DNA of 64,000 bases from Ktedonobacter robiniae (GTDB lineage: Bacteria; Chloroflexota; Ktedonobacteria; Ktedonobacterales; Ktedonobacteraceae): positions 2,920,001-2,984,000 of the forward strand of contig NZ_BNJG01000001.1 of the NCBI RefSeq assembly GCF_016587375.1. The letters are read 5' to 3'. Within the stretch, counting starts at the first letter, position 1, and each line of letters opens with the position of its first letter. This document shows positions 45,877 to 54,599 of this stretch, piece after piece. Position numbers and translations under genes: made by a program. The notes beneath the pieces were generated by a model. The model was not told where the DNA came from and ran no database searches. It saw nothing but the letters and a program-made list of their open reading frames with translations.

Positions 45877-47322
45877 CTATGGTCCATCAGGAGGTTGGGA
45901 GGGCTGTGTGGGGAGAGGCATGATGGTTGATGTTGAGTCAGACTCGGAGGGACCTGTCGGCAGAGGCGTGATGGTTGATGTTGCGTCAGACTCAGAGGGG
46001 CTTGGTGGTGGTGTGTATTCGGCGTCAGGATTGCGGTCCTGGACGTTGCAGCTATGGGCACTGGTATCCAGCGCAAAGACGCGATTGAGGAGTGGCTGGA
46101 GCGCCGCGCATTCTGGGAGTATCACCGCCTGTGTGGTATCAGTTGTGGCGTCATAGATATCTTGTGCTATGCCATAGTCTTGCTCATTCTGCCCTGGCCC
46201 AAGCGTGATATGCTCAATCGTGTGTGGATCGAGGGTGCGCGCGAAATTGGCCAGGTTGAGTAGTTCGTTTGTGTCCAGGTCAGTATAGGTGTCGCCCTGC
46301 ATATCATTGAGAAGGCTGGAGAAATGTGCAATGACATTGGTCAGGGTCAACTTCTGGCGTAATGCCTCCAGCACCTGTTGTTGGCGTTGATTGCGGCCAA
46401 AATCTCCAACCAGGTCGCCATGCCGCGAGCGTACATACTTGAGCGCCTCGGTTCCCGAGAGATGTTGTGGCCCGGGTGGCAGGTAGAGGCGAGTGTAATT
46501 GTAAGCATTGTTGTCTGCCTTGTCTGGATCGGCCTGCTGTCTAGTGTCATCTGGGTAGGCATCATCCACAATGGGGTGGCGCACCTCGATATCGATTCCT
46601 CCCATGGTATTGATAAGCTTAGCAAAGCCATCTAGACCAATCCAGGCGTAGCGATCAATTTTGATACCATAGTCTTCCGCAAGTGTTTTCTCTGTCAGAA
46701 GGACACCATCTTCGAAGCGATTGGCATGCTGTGTACCCAGGTAGAAGGCCTGGTCAAGCTTATACATCCCATTGGCTTCTGGCACCCAGACCCAGGAGTC
46801 ACGTGGGAGTGAGAGCATCGTAACATGATTGTGTATGGGATCCACACGTACGACTATCACAACCTGCGTTAGTACCTGGGGGAAAGTGTATTTGGCATCA
46901 TTATCGCTCCCCAGGAGGAGAAAGTTCCAGGCATGGCCCTCAATACTCGTAGCCTTGTTGACGGGACGGAGAAATTTTGCCAGCTGAGCCTGTAACGGGT
47001 TGCCAAGCTGAAAATAGCCAGCCACGCTGATGAGTACAGCAAGCAGAAAGAAGGTTAAAAAGACATATGAGCCGATATGGTTTTTTTTATATCGTCTGGG
47101 GGCTTGCTTTTGTGGAGACGTAAGCTCAAAATTAAACACTGAAGGGTGTTTGAACTGGTGAGGCTGTGTTTGTCTACTGGTAGCTTGTATATGAGGCTGT
47201 GTTTGTCTACTGGTAGCTTGTATATGAGGCTGTGTTTGCCTACTGAGTGCTTGTATATGAGGCCGTGGTGTCTGCTGTAGTTGTGAGCTGAATTGCATAT
47301 GATCCGAAGGATACTGCTTCAT
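45877..47322 (-). CDS. LytR-CpsA-Psr (LCP) family protein
   Basis: This protein of about 481 residues has a cytoplasmic N-terminus with three 11-residue repeats (SRQTQPHIQAT), one transmembrane helix (about 85-107) and then the LCP domain. Landmarks are FLLLGSDNDAKYTF, the VTMLSLPRDSWVWVPEANGMYKLDQAF block, GIKIDRYAWIGLDGFAKLINTMGGIDIEV and ALKYVRSRHGDLVGDFGRNQRQQQVL, with the Arg/Asp residues of the polyprenyl-phosphate site. LCP enzymes transfer lipid-linked glycopolymers to peptidoglycan. The C-terminus is a repeated Ser/Thr/Pro tail. The start at 47322 (ATG) is preferred; GTG at 47328 is possible. Confidence 0.92.
   Translation of the reverse strand: MKQYPSDHMQFSSQLQQTPRPHIQALSRQTQPHIQATSRQTQPHIQATSRQTQPHQFKHPSVFNFELTSPQKQAPRRYKKNHIGSYVFLTFFLLAVLISVAGYFQLGNPLQAQLAKFLRPVNKATSIEGHAWNFLLLGSDNDAKYTFPQVLTQVVIVVRVDPIHNHVTMLSLPRDSWVWVPEANGMYKLDQAFYLGTQHANRFEDGVLLTEKTLAEDYGIKIDRYAWIGLDGFAKLINTMGGIDIEVRHPIVDDAYPDDTRQQADPDKADNNAYNYTRLYLPPGPQHLSGTEALKYVRSRHGDLVGDFGRNQRQQQVLEALRQKLTLTNVIAHFSSLLNDMQGDTYTDLDTNELLNLANFARTLDPHTIEHITLGPGQNEQDYGIAQDIYDATTDTTQAVILPECAALQPLLNRVFALDTSAHSCNVQDRNPDAEYTPPPSPSESDATSTITPLPTGPSESDSTSTIMPLPTQPSQPPDGP
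45914..46009. repeat. two copies of a 48-nt tandem repeat in the LCP C-terminus
   Basis: The stretch from AGAGGC at 45914 recurs at 45962 with 48-nt spacing and only a few differences; the second copy is partial. It encodes the repeated tail GPSESDxTSTIxPLPT. In-frame units suggest length variation of a wall-spanning tail. Confidence 0.75.
47161..47259. repeat. three copies of a 33-nt tandem repeat in the LCP N-terminus
   Basis: Units start at 47161, 47194 and 47227. The first two are identical and the third differs at a few bases. Each encodes 11 residues (SRQTQPHIQAT-like) in the cytoplasmic N-terminus. Confidence 0.85.
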
Positions 47323-47472
47323 AAACACTTCTCAGTTCTAGCTTGTAGTAATACGGCCCGAGGGTAGCCCTGGCTCGACAAACGCCTATGCCATCAGGTA
47401 TTTTTTACACCCATCCAGCCGCAACGCACTGTACGCTAAGAGGCGGAACAGCTCTGGCGTCATGGACGCTTC

Positions 47473-47500
47473 TTGACGAAAACTTGCCCATATTTATAGT
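47473..47500 (+). promoter_or_regulatory. promoter of the M24 peptidase gene
   Basis: TTGACG (47473-47478), a 16-nt spacer and TATAGT (47495-47500), 57 nt before the ATG. Confidence 0.6.
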
Positions 47501-47556
47501 ATAGTGAAGGGGAGTATTGATATTCTCCGGGGTATTACGAGGAGGAATGTTGAGAT

Positions 47557-48744
47557 ATGGATTTAGCACAGATACAACAGGCATTACAGGCGGAAGGATT
47601 GGCGGGGTGGCTCTTTTATGATTTTCGCGGCTCCAATCCGATTGCCTATAAGGTGCTCTCGCTCTCCACGCGCGAGTTCTACTCGCGACGCTGGTTCTAT
47701 TTTATTCCCGCGCAGGGCGAGCCCACGGCCTGCGTAAGCTCAGTGGAGTCGCATGTGCTGCGCTCACTGCCGGGAAAGCGGCTTGTGTTTCGGACCTGGC
47801 AGGAGTTAGAGACGCACCTGGGAGCACTTCTGCCAAAGGGAGGGCGTATCGCGATGGAGTACTCTCCGCGCAACGCCATCCCTTACATCTCGCGTGTCGA
47901 TGCTGGAACGATTGAAATGGTGCGCGCCTGCGGCGTCGAGGTGGTTGGCTCTGCGGACCTGGCACAGTACTTTGTGGCGCGCCTGACGGAGGCGCAGGTG
48001 CGTGGGCATCGCGAGGCAGGCCGCCGCCTGATCGCCGCCAAAGATCAGCTCCTCGCCGAGCTGAGTCAGGATCTACGCGCCGGTCGCGAGCTGCACGAGT
48101 ATGGGGTACAGCAGCGCTTTGTCACCTTGATGCGTTCCATGGGCATTCAGCTCAATGGTGGCTATCCCATCGTCGCCGTGAATGGCAATGCCAGCAATCC
48201 GCATTATGCACCAGGTGAAGAGCACAGCAGCCCTATCCTCCGTGGTGACCTGCTCTTGCTGGACTTCTGGGGCACGCTAGAGGGCGAAGAGGATGCTGTC
48301 TTTGGTGATTACACCTGGATGGCCTTTGCTGGGAGCGAGGACGAGATTCCCCAGAAGCAGCGCGAGGTCTTTGAGGTCGTGCGCCAGGCTCGTGACTCCG
48401 CCATCGCCTTTATTCGTGAGCGCCTGGTAGCGGGGACGCGTGTCGAGGGGCGCGAGGTCGATGATGTGGCGCGCAACGTCATCGCGAAGGCAGGCTATGG
48501 CGACTACTTTGTGCATCGCACTGGTCACAACATTACCACTATGGACCATGGCGATGGCGCCAACAACGACAACTTCGAGACCATGGACTCACGTGCCCTG
48601 CTCGCTGGCACCTGCTGCTCCATTGAGCCCGGAATCTACCTCCCCGAGTTCGGTGTCAGAAGCGAGGTCGATCTCCTCATTCACGAACACGATGTTGAAG
48701 TAACCGGCGTCCCCGCGCAGGAGCGCCTGACCCCCCTTTTATAG
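47557..48744 (+). CDS. M24 family metallopeptidase (Xaa-Pro aminopeptidase-like)
   Basis: This 395-residue protein has a creatinase-type N-terminal domain (to about 150) and a pita-bread catalytic domain. Metal ligands are visible: LLLLDFWGTLEGEEDAVFGDYTW (Asp pair), RTGHNITTMDHGDGANNDNF (His), CCSIEPGIYLPEFGVRSEVDLL (two Glu). The family removes N-terminal residues before proline or cleaves Xaa-Pro dipeptides. GGAGG lies 11 nt before the ATG. The stop codon is inside the left arm of a 34-bp hairpin. Confidence 0.9.
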   Translation: MDLAQIQQALQAEGLAGWLFYDFRGSNPIAYKVLSLSTREFYSRRWFYFIPAQGEPTACVSSVESHVLRSLPGKRLVFRTWQELETHLGALLPKGGRIAMEYSPRNAIPYISRVDAGTIEMVRACGVEVVGSADLAQYFVARLTEAQVRGHREAGRRLIAAKDQLLAELSQDLRAGRELHEYGVQQRFVTLMRSMGIQLNGGYPIVAVNGNASNPHYAPGEEHSSPILRGDLLLLDFWGTLEGEEDAVFGDYTWMAFAGSEDEIPQKQREVFEVVRQARDSAIAFIRERLVAGTRVEGREVDDVARNVIAKAGYGDYFVHRTGHNITTMDHGDGANNDNFETMDSRALLAGTCCSIEPGIYLPEFGVRSEVDLLIHEHDVEVTGVPAQERLTPLL

Positions 48745-48815
48745 TCGATGGAGAAAGGGTATGGGGGCGAACTGACTATGCCAGTTCGCCCCCATACCCT
48801 TTCTCCATCGACTAT
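48741..48815. terminator. 34-bp perfect inverted repeat covering the gene end
   Basis: Arms 48741-48774 and 48782-48815 pair perfectly around a 7-nt loop; the TAG stop (48742-48744) is in the left arm. No conserved tail follows. The rest of the gap to 49009 is AT-rich, with no clear promoter. Confidence 0.85.
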
Positions 48816-49008
48816 TGAGATTACAACTCTCCTCACATTGGGGCGTATAAGATAGTGATGACCGCAATGCAATAATCATTGATCCCGTTCGACAAGAATG
48901 TTTGCGTATAGAGCGAGATGTATTGCTATAACTGGTCGTGGATAAGCTCAGAAACAGCTACAAAGATCCTCTACATTGTGAGCACAGCCAGACTGGAGGC
49001 TTCGACCC

Positions 49009-50621
49009 ATGGGCGACGAATATCGCGAAAACGACAACTATAACTACGATCCGCATACCCACGAACAAAAGGATGGGTTTCAGGGATCTTCCGATGATTT
49101 AGATAAGCGCATTGAGGATATCAAGCGCCTGGTGGTGCAGGGGGCAAACGAGGCTCAGCAGCGTATCAAGCGCGTTGTTGACCGGGCCGGTGGCTACTGG
49201 CAGCAGTCACAGACGACACCTATGCCTCATCAACCCTCAAGCGTTGAAGAGCACCGCATTCGTCAACTTGCTAACATGTGGAGCAACCAGAACTGGCGCG
49301 TCGCGCGCGAACTGGGCACCTATATGGATGTGCGTTCCCTGCGCACCGACGAGGTCTGGGAAGTCACGCTGGAGACGCGCTGGGAGACTCGCACCATGGA
49401 GATTGTCAACGAGCCATATCAGGGACGCAACGTTGGTATGCCGCGGCCCTTGCTGCCAGTCTGGGACTACCAGTTGGCAGATGTGGTGGGCTTAAAAGCC
49501 CCGCTGACACGCACACGCTTGAATGATCTCGACGAGGTGGTCTCCTGTACCAACTGCAATAGTACAGGGCATGTGCTCTGCTCGAACTGTAATGGACGTG
49601 GCTGGATCGTCTGTCCCGAGTGTAAGGGGCGCACCAAGAAGCGTTGCACAACCTGCCGTGGGCGCGGTTATATCTCTGATGTCGCACCTGGCGGCGAGAA
49701 AAAGCCCTTCTTCCAGCGCCAGGCCGATACGCTGATGCGTTCAGTTAGTGGTAAGTTCTCCGATGCGCTGGATGGAATTCGTCAGCAGGGCGTGCCTGTT
49801 CCTAACCCCATGGATACTGATCCCGCGAGCAAAGGTCCTGTTATCCCCTGCCCCGATTGCGTCAAGGGCGAAATGCCCTGCACCTGTGGCAATGGCAAGC
49901 GGGTCTGTGATGTCTGTGAAGGCGCGCGCATGGCACTCTGCAACAATTGTGCGGGCACAGGGAAACTGGTACGCCATCGTGAGATTGTGCGTAGCTTTGA
50001 CCTGCGTACGCAAGCGCGTATCGTGGGAGAGAGTGTTATTCCCTCGCAATACCTGGAGAAATCGCATGGCGACTTGGTCTATAGTGCCGAAATCACGGAG
50101 CCGCTCTACGCTGATGCCCCCCTGACGAGGTACCAAACGATGTGTGGCGCTCTGCGGTGGAGATGATCAACGGAGAGCAGCGCCAGGATAAGCCAGGTAT
50201 TGATCCTCAAACGCAGTCGCGCCCCACGCTCCAGGTCGTGGAACTGGTGCGCATCCCCTACACCGTCGTGGACTATCACTATGCCGACCAGGATTATACG
50301 CTGTATATCTACGACAACGAGGGAAGCGAGAAGTTTTACGCCGACTCCTATCCTGTACGCTGGGATCGCATAGATCGCCTCTTTAAGGCCATCTCCAATG
50401 ACCTGCTGACGCCAGCCCCGGGCACAACTCCTGGCGCGCCAGGCACGCCCACATCCTCCGAGGAGAGCAATCGTGGCTATAAAGCCGAGCGTACAACCGG
50501 GGGCTACCGGGTGCCCATTGAGTTTTCGCCCTACGAGCCCGAAGAGGAAGAGGGCGAGAAAAAGCCCGAGAAGCCCGATGACAGCCAGGGCTTTAACGGC
50601 AACGACTATCGCTATCGCTAA
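49009..50621 (+). pseudogene. DnaJ-type zinc-finger protein without J domain, frameshifted at a C run
   Basis: Two overlapping frames (49009-50166 and 50142-50621) make one protein of about 537 residues. The N-terminal 150 residues are charged and helical. The centre has a DnaJ-like zinc cluster CTNCNSTGHVLCSNCNGRGWIVCPECKGRTKKRCTTCRGRGY, and a second cysteine cluster CPDCVKGEMPCTCGNGKRVCDVCEGARMALCNNCAGTG follows. The first frame stops after DAPLTRYQTM, whereas one more C in the run 50117-50122 gives DAPPDEVPNDVWRSAVEMINGEQRQ, which continues the second frame. The C-terminus is an acidic EEEEGEKKPEKPDD tail. A role in protein binding or folding is plausible but unproven. A single-base sequencing error is as likely as a true mutation. 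Confidence 0.75.
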
Positions 50622-50649
50622 GCCATAGACTCGCTGCATTAGCATACTC

Positions 50650-50693
50650 AGACCACTGTATAGTGTGATACGCACCATACAGTGGTCTTTTTG
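50650..50693 (+). terminator. intrinsic terminator after the zinc-finger gene
   Basis: AGACCACTGTAT (50650-50661) pairs with ATACAGTGGTCT (50677-50688) and is followed by five T. Confidence 0.88.
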
Positions 50694-50755
50694 TTCTGGG
50701 GTAACTTACTCAGATCTCTTCTCCTGTACGAGGGGTTTCAGTGTCTGCGACGCTT

Positions 50756-50849
50756 CGCCGGGGTCAGCGTGTGTGGTTGCAAGGCTGGCTCCGCCAGCCT
50801 TGCAACCACACACGCTGACCCCGGCGAGCCACGAAGTGGCGAGAAGTCA
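50756..50849 (+). repeat. 34-bp perfect hairpin with a covarying tail (copy 5)
   Basis: Arms 50756-50789 and 50793-50826 pair perfectly around TCC. The tail at 50824-50849 reads GCGAGCCACGAAGTGGCGAG, then AAGTCA. The outer bases match the other tails, but the mini-hairpin is CCAC/GTGG instead of CGCC/GGCG. The rest of the gap to the sigma-factor gene shows nothing more. Confidence 0.88.
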
Positions 50850-50941
50850 TCTACATGTGACGTTTTCCGCGTCTTCCCGATAGTTATGAATGGATAAGTT
50901 CGTGCACGGACAATACTCCACAGAGATATTAGGGATTAAAA

Positions 50942-51478
50942 ATGCGGCAATCATTATTTACGGATGAGAATGTAGATTCACTCACGTCCAGTCTCTATCA
51001 GCAGTACGCACAGGCGCTCTTTACCTACCTGCGTTTGCACCTGCCCTTGCGCGAAGATGCGGAGGACATCCTGGTAGACATTTTTGTGGCGGCCATGGAA
51101 AACACAACGTTCAAAGGCCTCGCGCCAGGTCAGCAGCGCCAATGGCTCTGGCGTGTCGCCCACAACAAAGTCGCTGATCACTATCGTTCAGCGGCGCGCA
51201 AACGGCAGATGTTGACGCTTGAAGAGGTTCAGGATGAACTTCTAGAGGATGAAGCGTTCGCACCGGCCTGGCTGGCCGAACGTAGCGAAGAGTATCAGCG
51301 CTTACAGGCACACGTCCAGAGACTACCAGAGTTGCAGCAGAAGCTGCTCCATCTGCGCTTTGTCAATGGCTTACGCAGTGTGGATATCGCGCGCATGCTC
51401 GGCAAGCGTGAAGGGACTGTGCGGATGTTGCTCTCACGTACGCTTAATCTATTGCGCTCTACCTACGAGAAACACTGA
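50942..51478 (+). CDS. ECF-type RNA polymerase sigma factor
   Basis: In this 178-residue protein, region 2 (about 15-90) includes LREDAEDILVDIFVAAME and WLWRVAHNKVADHYRSAARKR. Region 4 (about 120-175) reads LPELQQKLLHLRFVNGLRSVDIARMLGKREGTVRMLLSRTLNLLR. There is no region 1.1 or 3, as expected for extracytoplasmic-function factors. The gene for a membrane WD40 protein begins 11 nt downstream, in the place where an anti-sigma factor is usual. Confidence 0.93.
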   Translation: MRQSLFTDENVDSLTSSLYQQYAQALFTYLRLHLPLREDAEDILVDIFVAAMENTTFKGLAPGQQRQWLWRVAHNKVADHYRSAARKRQMLTLEEVQDELLEDEAFAPAWLAERSEEYQRLQAHVQRLPELQQKLLHLRFVNGLRSVDIARMLGKREGTVRMLLSRTLNLLRSTYEKH

Positions 51479-51489
51479 GGTGGCTTACT

Positions 51490-53028
51490 ATGACAGAACA
51501 CAATAACCAATTTACACCCGAGGACGTAGATGCGCAGATTGAACACTTCGCTGGCTCATCACGCGAGCAATCGCGCTTGTTGAGCAATGCGCATAGTCCT
51601 GATGAGAGACTGGTCGCGGATCTGCAACTCATGTATCACCAGGGGGCGCCTCGGGCCATAGCTGATGAGGACGAACAATCGCTTCGGCATGCCTGGGAGC
51701 GTATCGCAATGATTGCTGCTGTGAAACAGGCCAGGAGGCCTGGGCGCCAGGCGCGCCCGAATGCGAGGAACGCAGTTATGACTCAAGCAGATAAGCAACC
51801 AAAAAACGTCATGAACTTATTCGAAAAGCGCACATGGCAACAGCGTATCGGGCTGATTGCTGCTGCCTGTGTGATTGTGCTAGTCGTGGGTAGCATGGTG
51901 CTACTCTTTAATGCCGCGCGTATAAAAAATACCAGTACCGTCTCTGGACCGTATCTTAGGCCTACAGTGACGCCGACTATTGCTAGCAACTCATCCATTA
52001 AATTGAGCAAGAACGTGGGGAAGGTTGTGTACACCTGGAATGGGCCCCAGCATGGCCAATTAGAAGACTTTTATGACCTGGCCTGGTCGGAGGATGGCAA
52101 GCGTATCGCCTCTGCGGCTATGAACGTTGCCGTCTGGGATGCCACGACAGGACAAAATAGCGTTTTGCTTGATCCTGTTCAAGGAAGTCAGTATGGAAGT
52201 GGAAGTATCCTGGCTGTGAAGTGGTCACCCAATGGCAAATATGTTGCCTCTACATATGGTGGGCAGATCCTGATTTGGAACCCTGCGACAAAAACGATAC
52301 TTCAGAAGCTAACCTATCCGGGGGTTCCCGTTGCCAGCACAGCCACCAGTAATAGCAAGTACCTCAATAGCTATGCGCCTCTGAGTGGCGGTGTGATGAT
52401 CTACAATTTTGCCTGGTCGCCGGATGGAAAATCTATTGTCGCGGCTAACCCCTTCCACAATGGAACAGCGGCAAGCGAGTCCATGATCATCTGGGATGTG
52501 GCGACGCAGAAGGTCACAACCAGAATCATTGGCCACACAGATGATGTGAGCAAGATTGCCTGGTCGCCGGATGGCAAATATATCGCTTCGTCCGCATATG
52601 ATGGCACAGTGCGTATCTGGGACGCGCAGAACGGACACAGCGTTTATAAGCTTAACGCGCCTGGTAAGCGAGATTATGCTGCGCTCGCCTGGTCACCGAC
52701 GAGCAAGCGCTTGCTGATTGGCTTTAGCGGTGGCACGCTGGAGAGCATCGATGCTACCAATGGTACCCATCCTCTGAAGTACAGCATAGCAGGTGGTAAT
52801 ACCATTTCTTCTGTTGCCTGGTCACCGGATGGCAAGATGATCGCTGTGGCTGGTAAAGGAGTGAAGCTCTTTGATGCGCAGAAGGATGCGCTACTCTATA
52901 CCTATAGCGGCGACGCCAACGGCACCCGCTGTATGGCCTGGTCGCCGGATGGCAAATATATCGCTACAAGCGCCTATACGGGCGAGGGTAGTAGCAATGC
53001 GAGTGTAAAGGTGTGGATCGCAAAATAG
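51490..53028 (+). CDS. membrane-anchored WD40 beta-propeller, candidate sigma-factor partner
   Basis: In this 512-residue protein, a cytoplasmic helical N-terminus of about 115 residues (EDVDAQIEHFAGSSREQ..SLRHAWERIA) leads to one transmembrane helix (about 118-138). A Thr/Pro linker follows, then seven WD40-type repeats with the core AWSPDGKYIASS. Seven repeats would close one propeller outside the membrane. The layout (cytoplasmic domain, TM, extracellular sensor) and the tight coupling to an ECF sigma gene suggest an anti-sigma or sensing role. No zinc-binding anti-sigma motif (HxxxCxxC) is present, so this is inference. Confidence 0.85.
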   Translation: MTEHNNQFTPEDVDAQIEHFAGSSREQSRLLSNAHSPDERLVADLQLMYHQGAPRAIADEDEQSLRHAWERIAMIAAVKQARRPGRQARPNARNAVMTQADKQPKNVMNLFEKRTWQQRIGLIAAACVIVLVVGSMVLLFNAARIKNTSTVSGPYLRPTVTPTIASNSSIKLSKNVGKVVYTWNGPQHGQLEDFYDLAWSEDGKRIASAAMNVAVWDATTGQNSVLLDPVQGSQYGSGSILAVKWSPNGKYVASTYGGQILIWNPATKTILQKLTYPGVPVASTATSNSKYLNSYAPLSGGVMIYNFAWSPDGKSIVAANPFHNGTAASESMIIWDVATQKVTTRIIGHTDDVSKIAWSPDGKYIASSAYDGTVRIWDAQNGHSVYKLNAPGKRDYAALAWSPTSKRLLIGFSGGTLESIDATNGTHPLKYSIAGGNTISSVAWSPDGKMIAVAGKGVKLFDAQKDALLYTYSGDANGTRCMAWSPDGKYIATSAYTGEGSSNASVKVWIAK

Positions 53029-53030
53029 TG

Positions 53031-53088
53031 AGAGAGAACAAGAGAGGTGGTATAGCTGTAGAGCTATACCACCTCTCTTGTTCTCTCT
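53031..53088. terminator. 27-bp perfect inverted repeat between convergent genes
   Basis: Arms 53031-53057 and 53062-53088 pair perfectly around GTAG. It starts 2 nt after the WD40 stop codon and ends 5 nt before the hisS stop. It is probably a bidirectional terminator. Confidence 0.85.
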
Positions 53089-53093
53089 TGAAT

Positions 53094-54410
53094 TTATACT
53101 GTGGCGTGCTCGCGTTGCTGGAAGTAGGCTTCAAGCTCCTCCAGCCGTACCTGTGCCTGTTTGCTGTCGATATCCTCGCCCTCGGCGCGCATATCTTTTA
53201 TGGTGATGACGCCATTCGCCAGTTCATCGGCGATGATGAGGATGGCGTACTCGGCCTGTGAGTTGTTGGCCTGCTTCATCTGGGCCTTGCGGCTGCGGTC
53301 ACCGTAGCTCATCTCGGTACGTAGGCCGGCCTTACGCAGGCGCGCTGTGACCTGGACCGCCGCGTCCTTGAGCTCTTCTGTGCGGTCGAAGTAGACGACG
53401 AAGATCTGGGCTTTCTTCTCGGCAGGTAGCTCAACACCCTGGCGTTTCATCTCCAGGATGATGCGCTCAATGCCCGCGCCAAAGCCGATGCCAGGCACAT
53501 GCGCGCCCCCTAGCAGCTCGGCCAGGCCATCGTAGCGCCCACCACCATTGATGGAGAGCTTGCTATCAAACTCCGAGATAAACTCAAACACGGTATGGCT
53601 ATAGTAGTCCAGGCCGCGTACCAGGAGGGGATTGATCTCGTAGGGGACCCCGTAAGCATCCAGGTAGCGGCGCACGGCGGCGAAATGCTGCTGCGCACTC
53701 TCGCTCAGGTGATCAATCGTCTTGGGCGCGCTGGCGATTTTTGCCTGGTCCTGCGGCTCTTTACAGTCAAGCAGGCGCAGTGGGTTCTTCTCAAAGCGCA
53801 CCTTGCAGTCCGCACAACACTCCTCGAGCAGGGGGCGATAGTACTCTCTGAGCTTCTCGATGTACTGGGGGCGGGACTCCTGGTCGCCGATGCTATTGAG
53901 TTGGACGTTGATCTGTTTGAGGCCCAGGCGAGTATAGAGCTGGTAGAGCAAGGCGATCATCTCTGCATCCAGAACGGGATCATTCTCGCCGAGTGCCTCG
54001 CAGCCAAACTGGTGATGCTCGCGATAGCGTCCAGCCTGTGGTCGGTCGCGGCGGAACATAGGTTCGCTTAAATAGTAGAGCTTGACTGGCTGAGGTAGTC
54101 GCGACATACCATGCTCCAGGTAGGCGCGCACAACACCAGCCGTGCCCTCCGGGCGCAGCGAGAGGTTCTGGCTGCGGCCCTCTTTGTCGGCGCGGTCGTC
54201 AAAGCTATACATCTCTTTTGAGACGATATCAGAGCTCTCGCCAGAGGTGCGCCGGAAGAGCGAAGTCTCCTCCAATAGCGGGGTCTCGATGCGGTGATAG
54301 CCAAATAGCTCTGCGATCTCCTGGGCGACCGCCTCTACATACTGCCAGTAGGGTTGCTCGTCTGGCAAGACATCTCTAAATCCTTGTAAGGCTCGAAATT
54401 GTTCTGACAT
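53094..54410 (-). CDS. hisS: histidine--tRNA ligase
   Basis: This 438-residue class II aminoacyl-tRNA synthetase has QGFRDVLPDE near the N-terminus and motif 2 in LSLRPEGTAGVVRAYLEHGM. The HisRS-specific LVRGLDYYSHTVFEF and motif 3 GIGFGAGIERIILEM follow, and an anticodon-binding domain (about 340-435) closes the protein. It charges tRNA-His. AGGAG lies 7 nt upstream of the ATG. The length is normal. Confidence 0.96.
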   Translation of the reverse strand: MSEQFRALQGFRDVLPDEQPYWQYVEAVAQEIAELFGYHRIETPLLEETSLFRRTSGESSDIVSKEMYSFDDRADKEGRSQNLSLRPEGTAGVVRAYLEHGMSRLPQPVKLYYLSEPMFRRDRPQAGRYREHHQFGCEALGENDPVLDAEMIALLYQLYTRLGLKQINVQLNSIGDQESRPQYIEKLREYYRPLLEECCADCKVRFEKNPLRLLDCKEPQDQAKIASAPKTIDHLSESAQQHFAAVRRYLDAYGVPYEINPLLVRGLDYYSHTVFEFISEFDSKLSINGGGRYDGLAELLGGAHVPGIGFGAGIERIILEMKRQGVELPAEKKAQIFVVYFDRTEELKDAAVQVTARLRKAGLRTEMSYGDRSRKAQMKQANNSQAEYAILIIADELANGVITIKDMRAEGEDIDSKQAQVRLEELEAYFQQREHATV

Positions 54411-54493
54411 AATGGCTCCTGCTCCTCCACATACAAACGATTGGGGCTATTATAGCAAATTCCACCGTGAAAGGCACCTGCTTTGCTGGAAAA

Positions 54494-54562
54494 GGGAAAG
54501 TGGGGAGTGCAGAGGGGCGTCAGCCCCTCTGCACTCCTTTCCCCTCCCGCCGCAGGCGCGAT
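54494..54562 (+). repeat. intergenic hairpin with a partial tail (copy 6)
   Basis: A 15-bp perfect core (54504-54518 with 54523-54537) extends outward through GGGAAAG and CTTTCCC with a bulge. A shortened tail CCGCCGCAGGCGCGATG follows at about 54547-54562. The flanking genes run on the minus strand. Confidence 0.65.
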
Positions 54563-54599
54563 GTATCCCTTTCAAACGAAATTGAACAGAGCACTAGGA

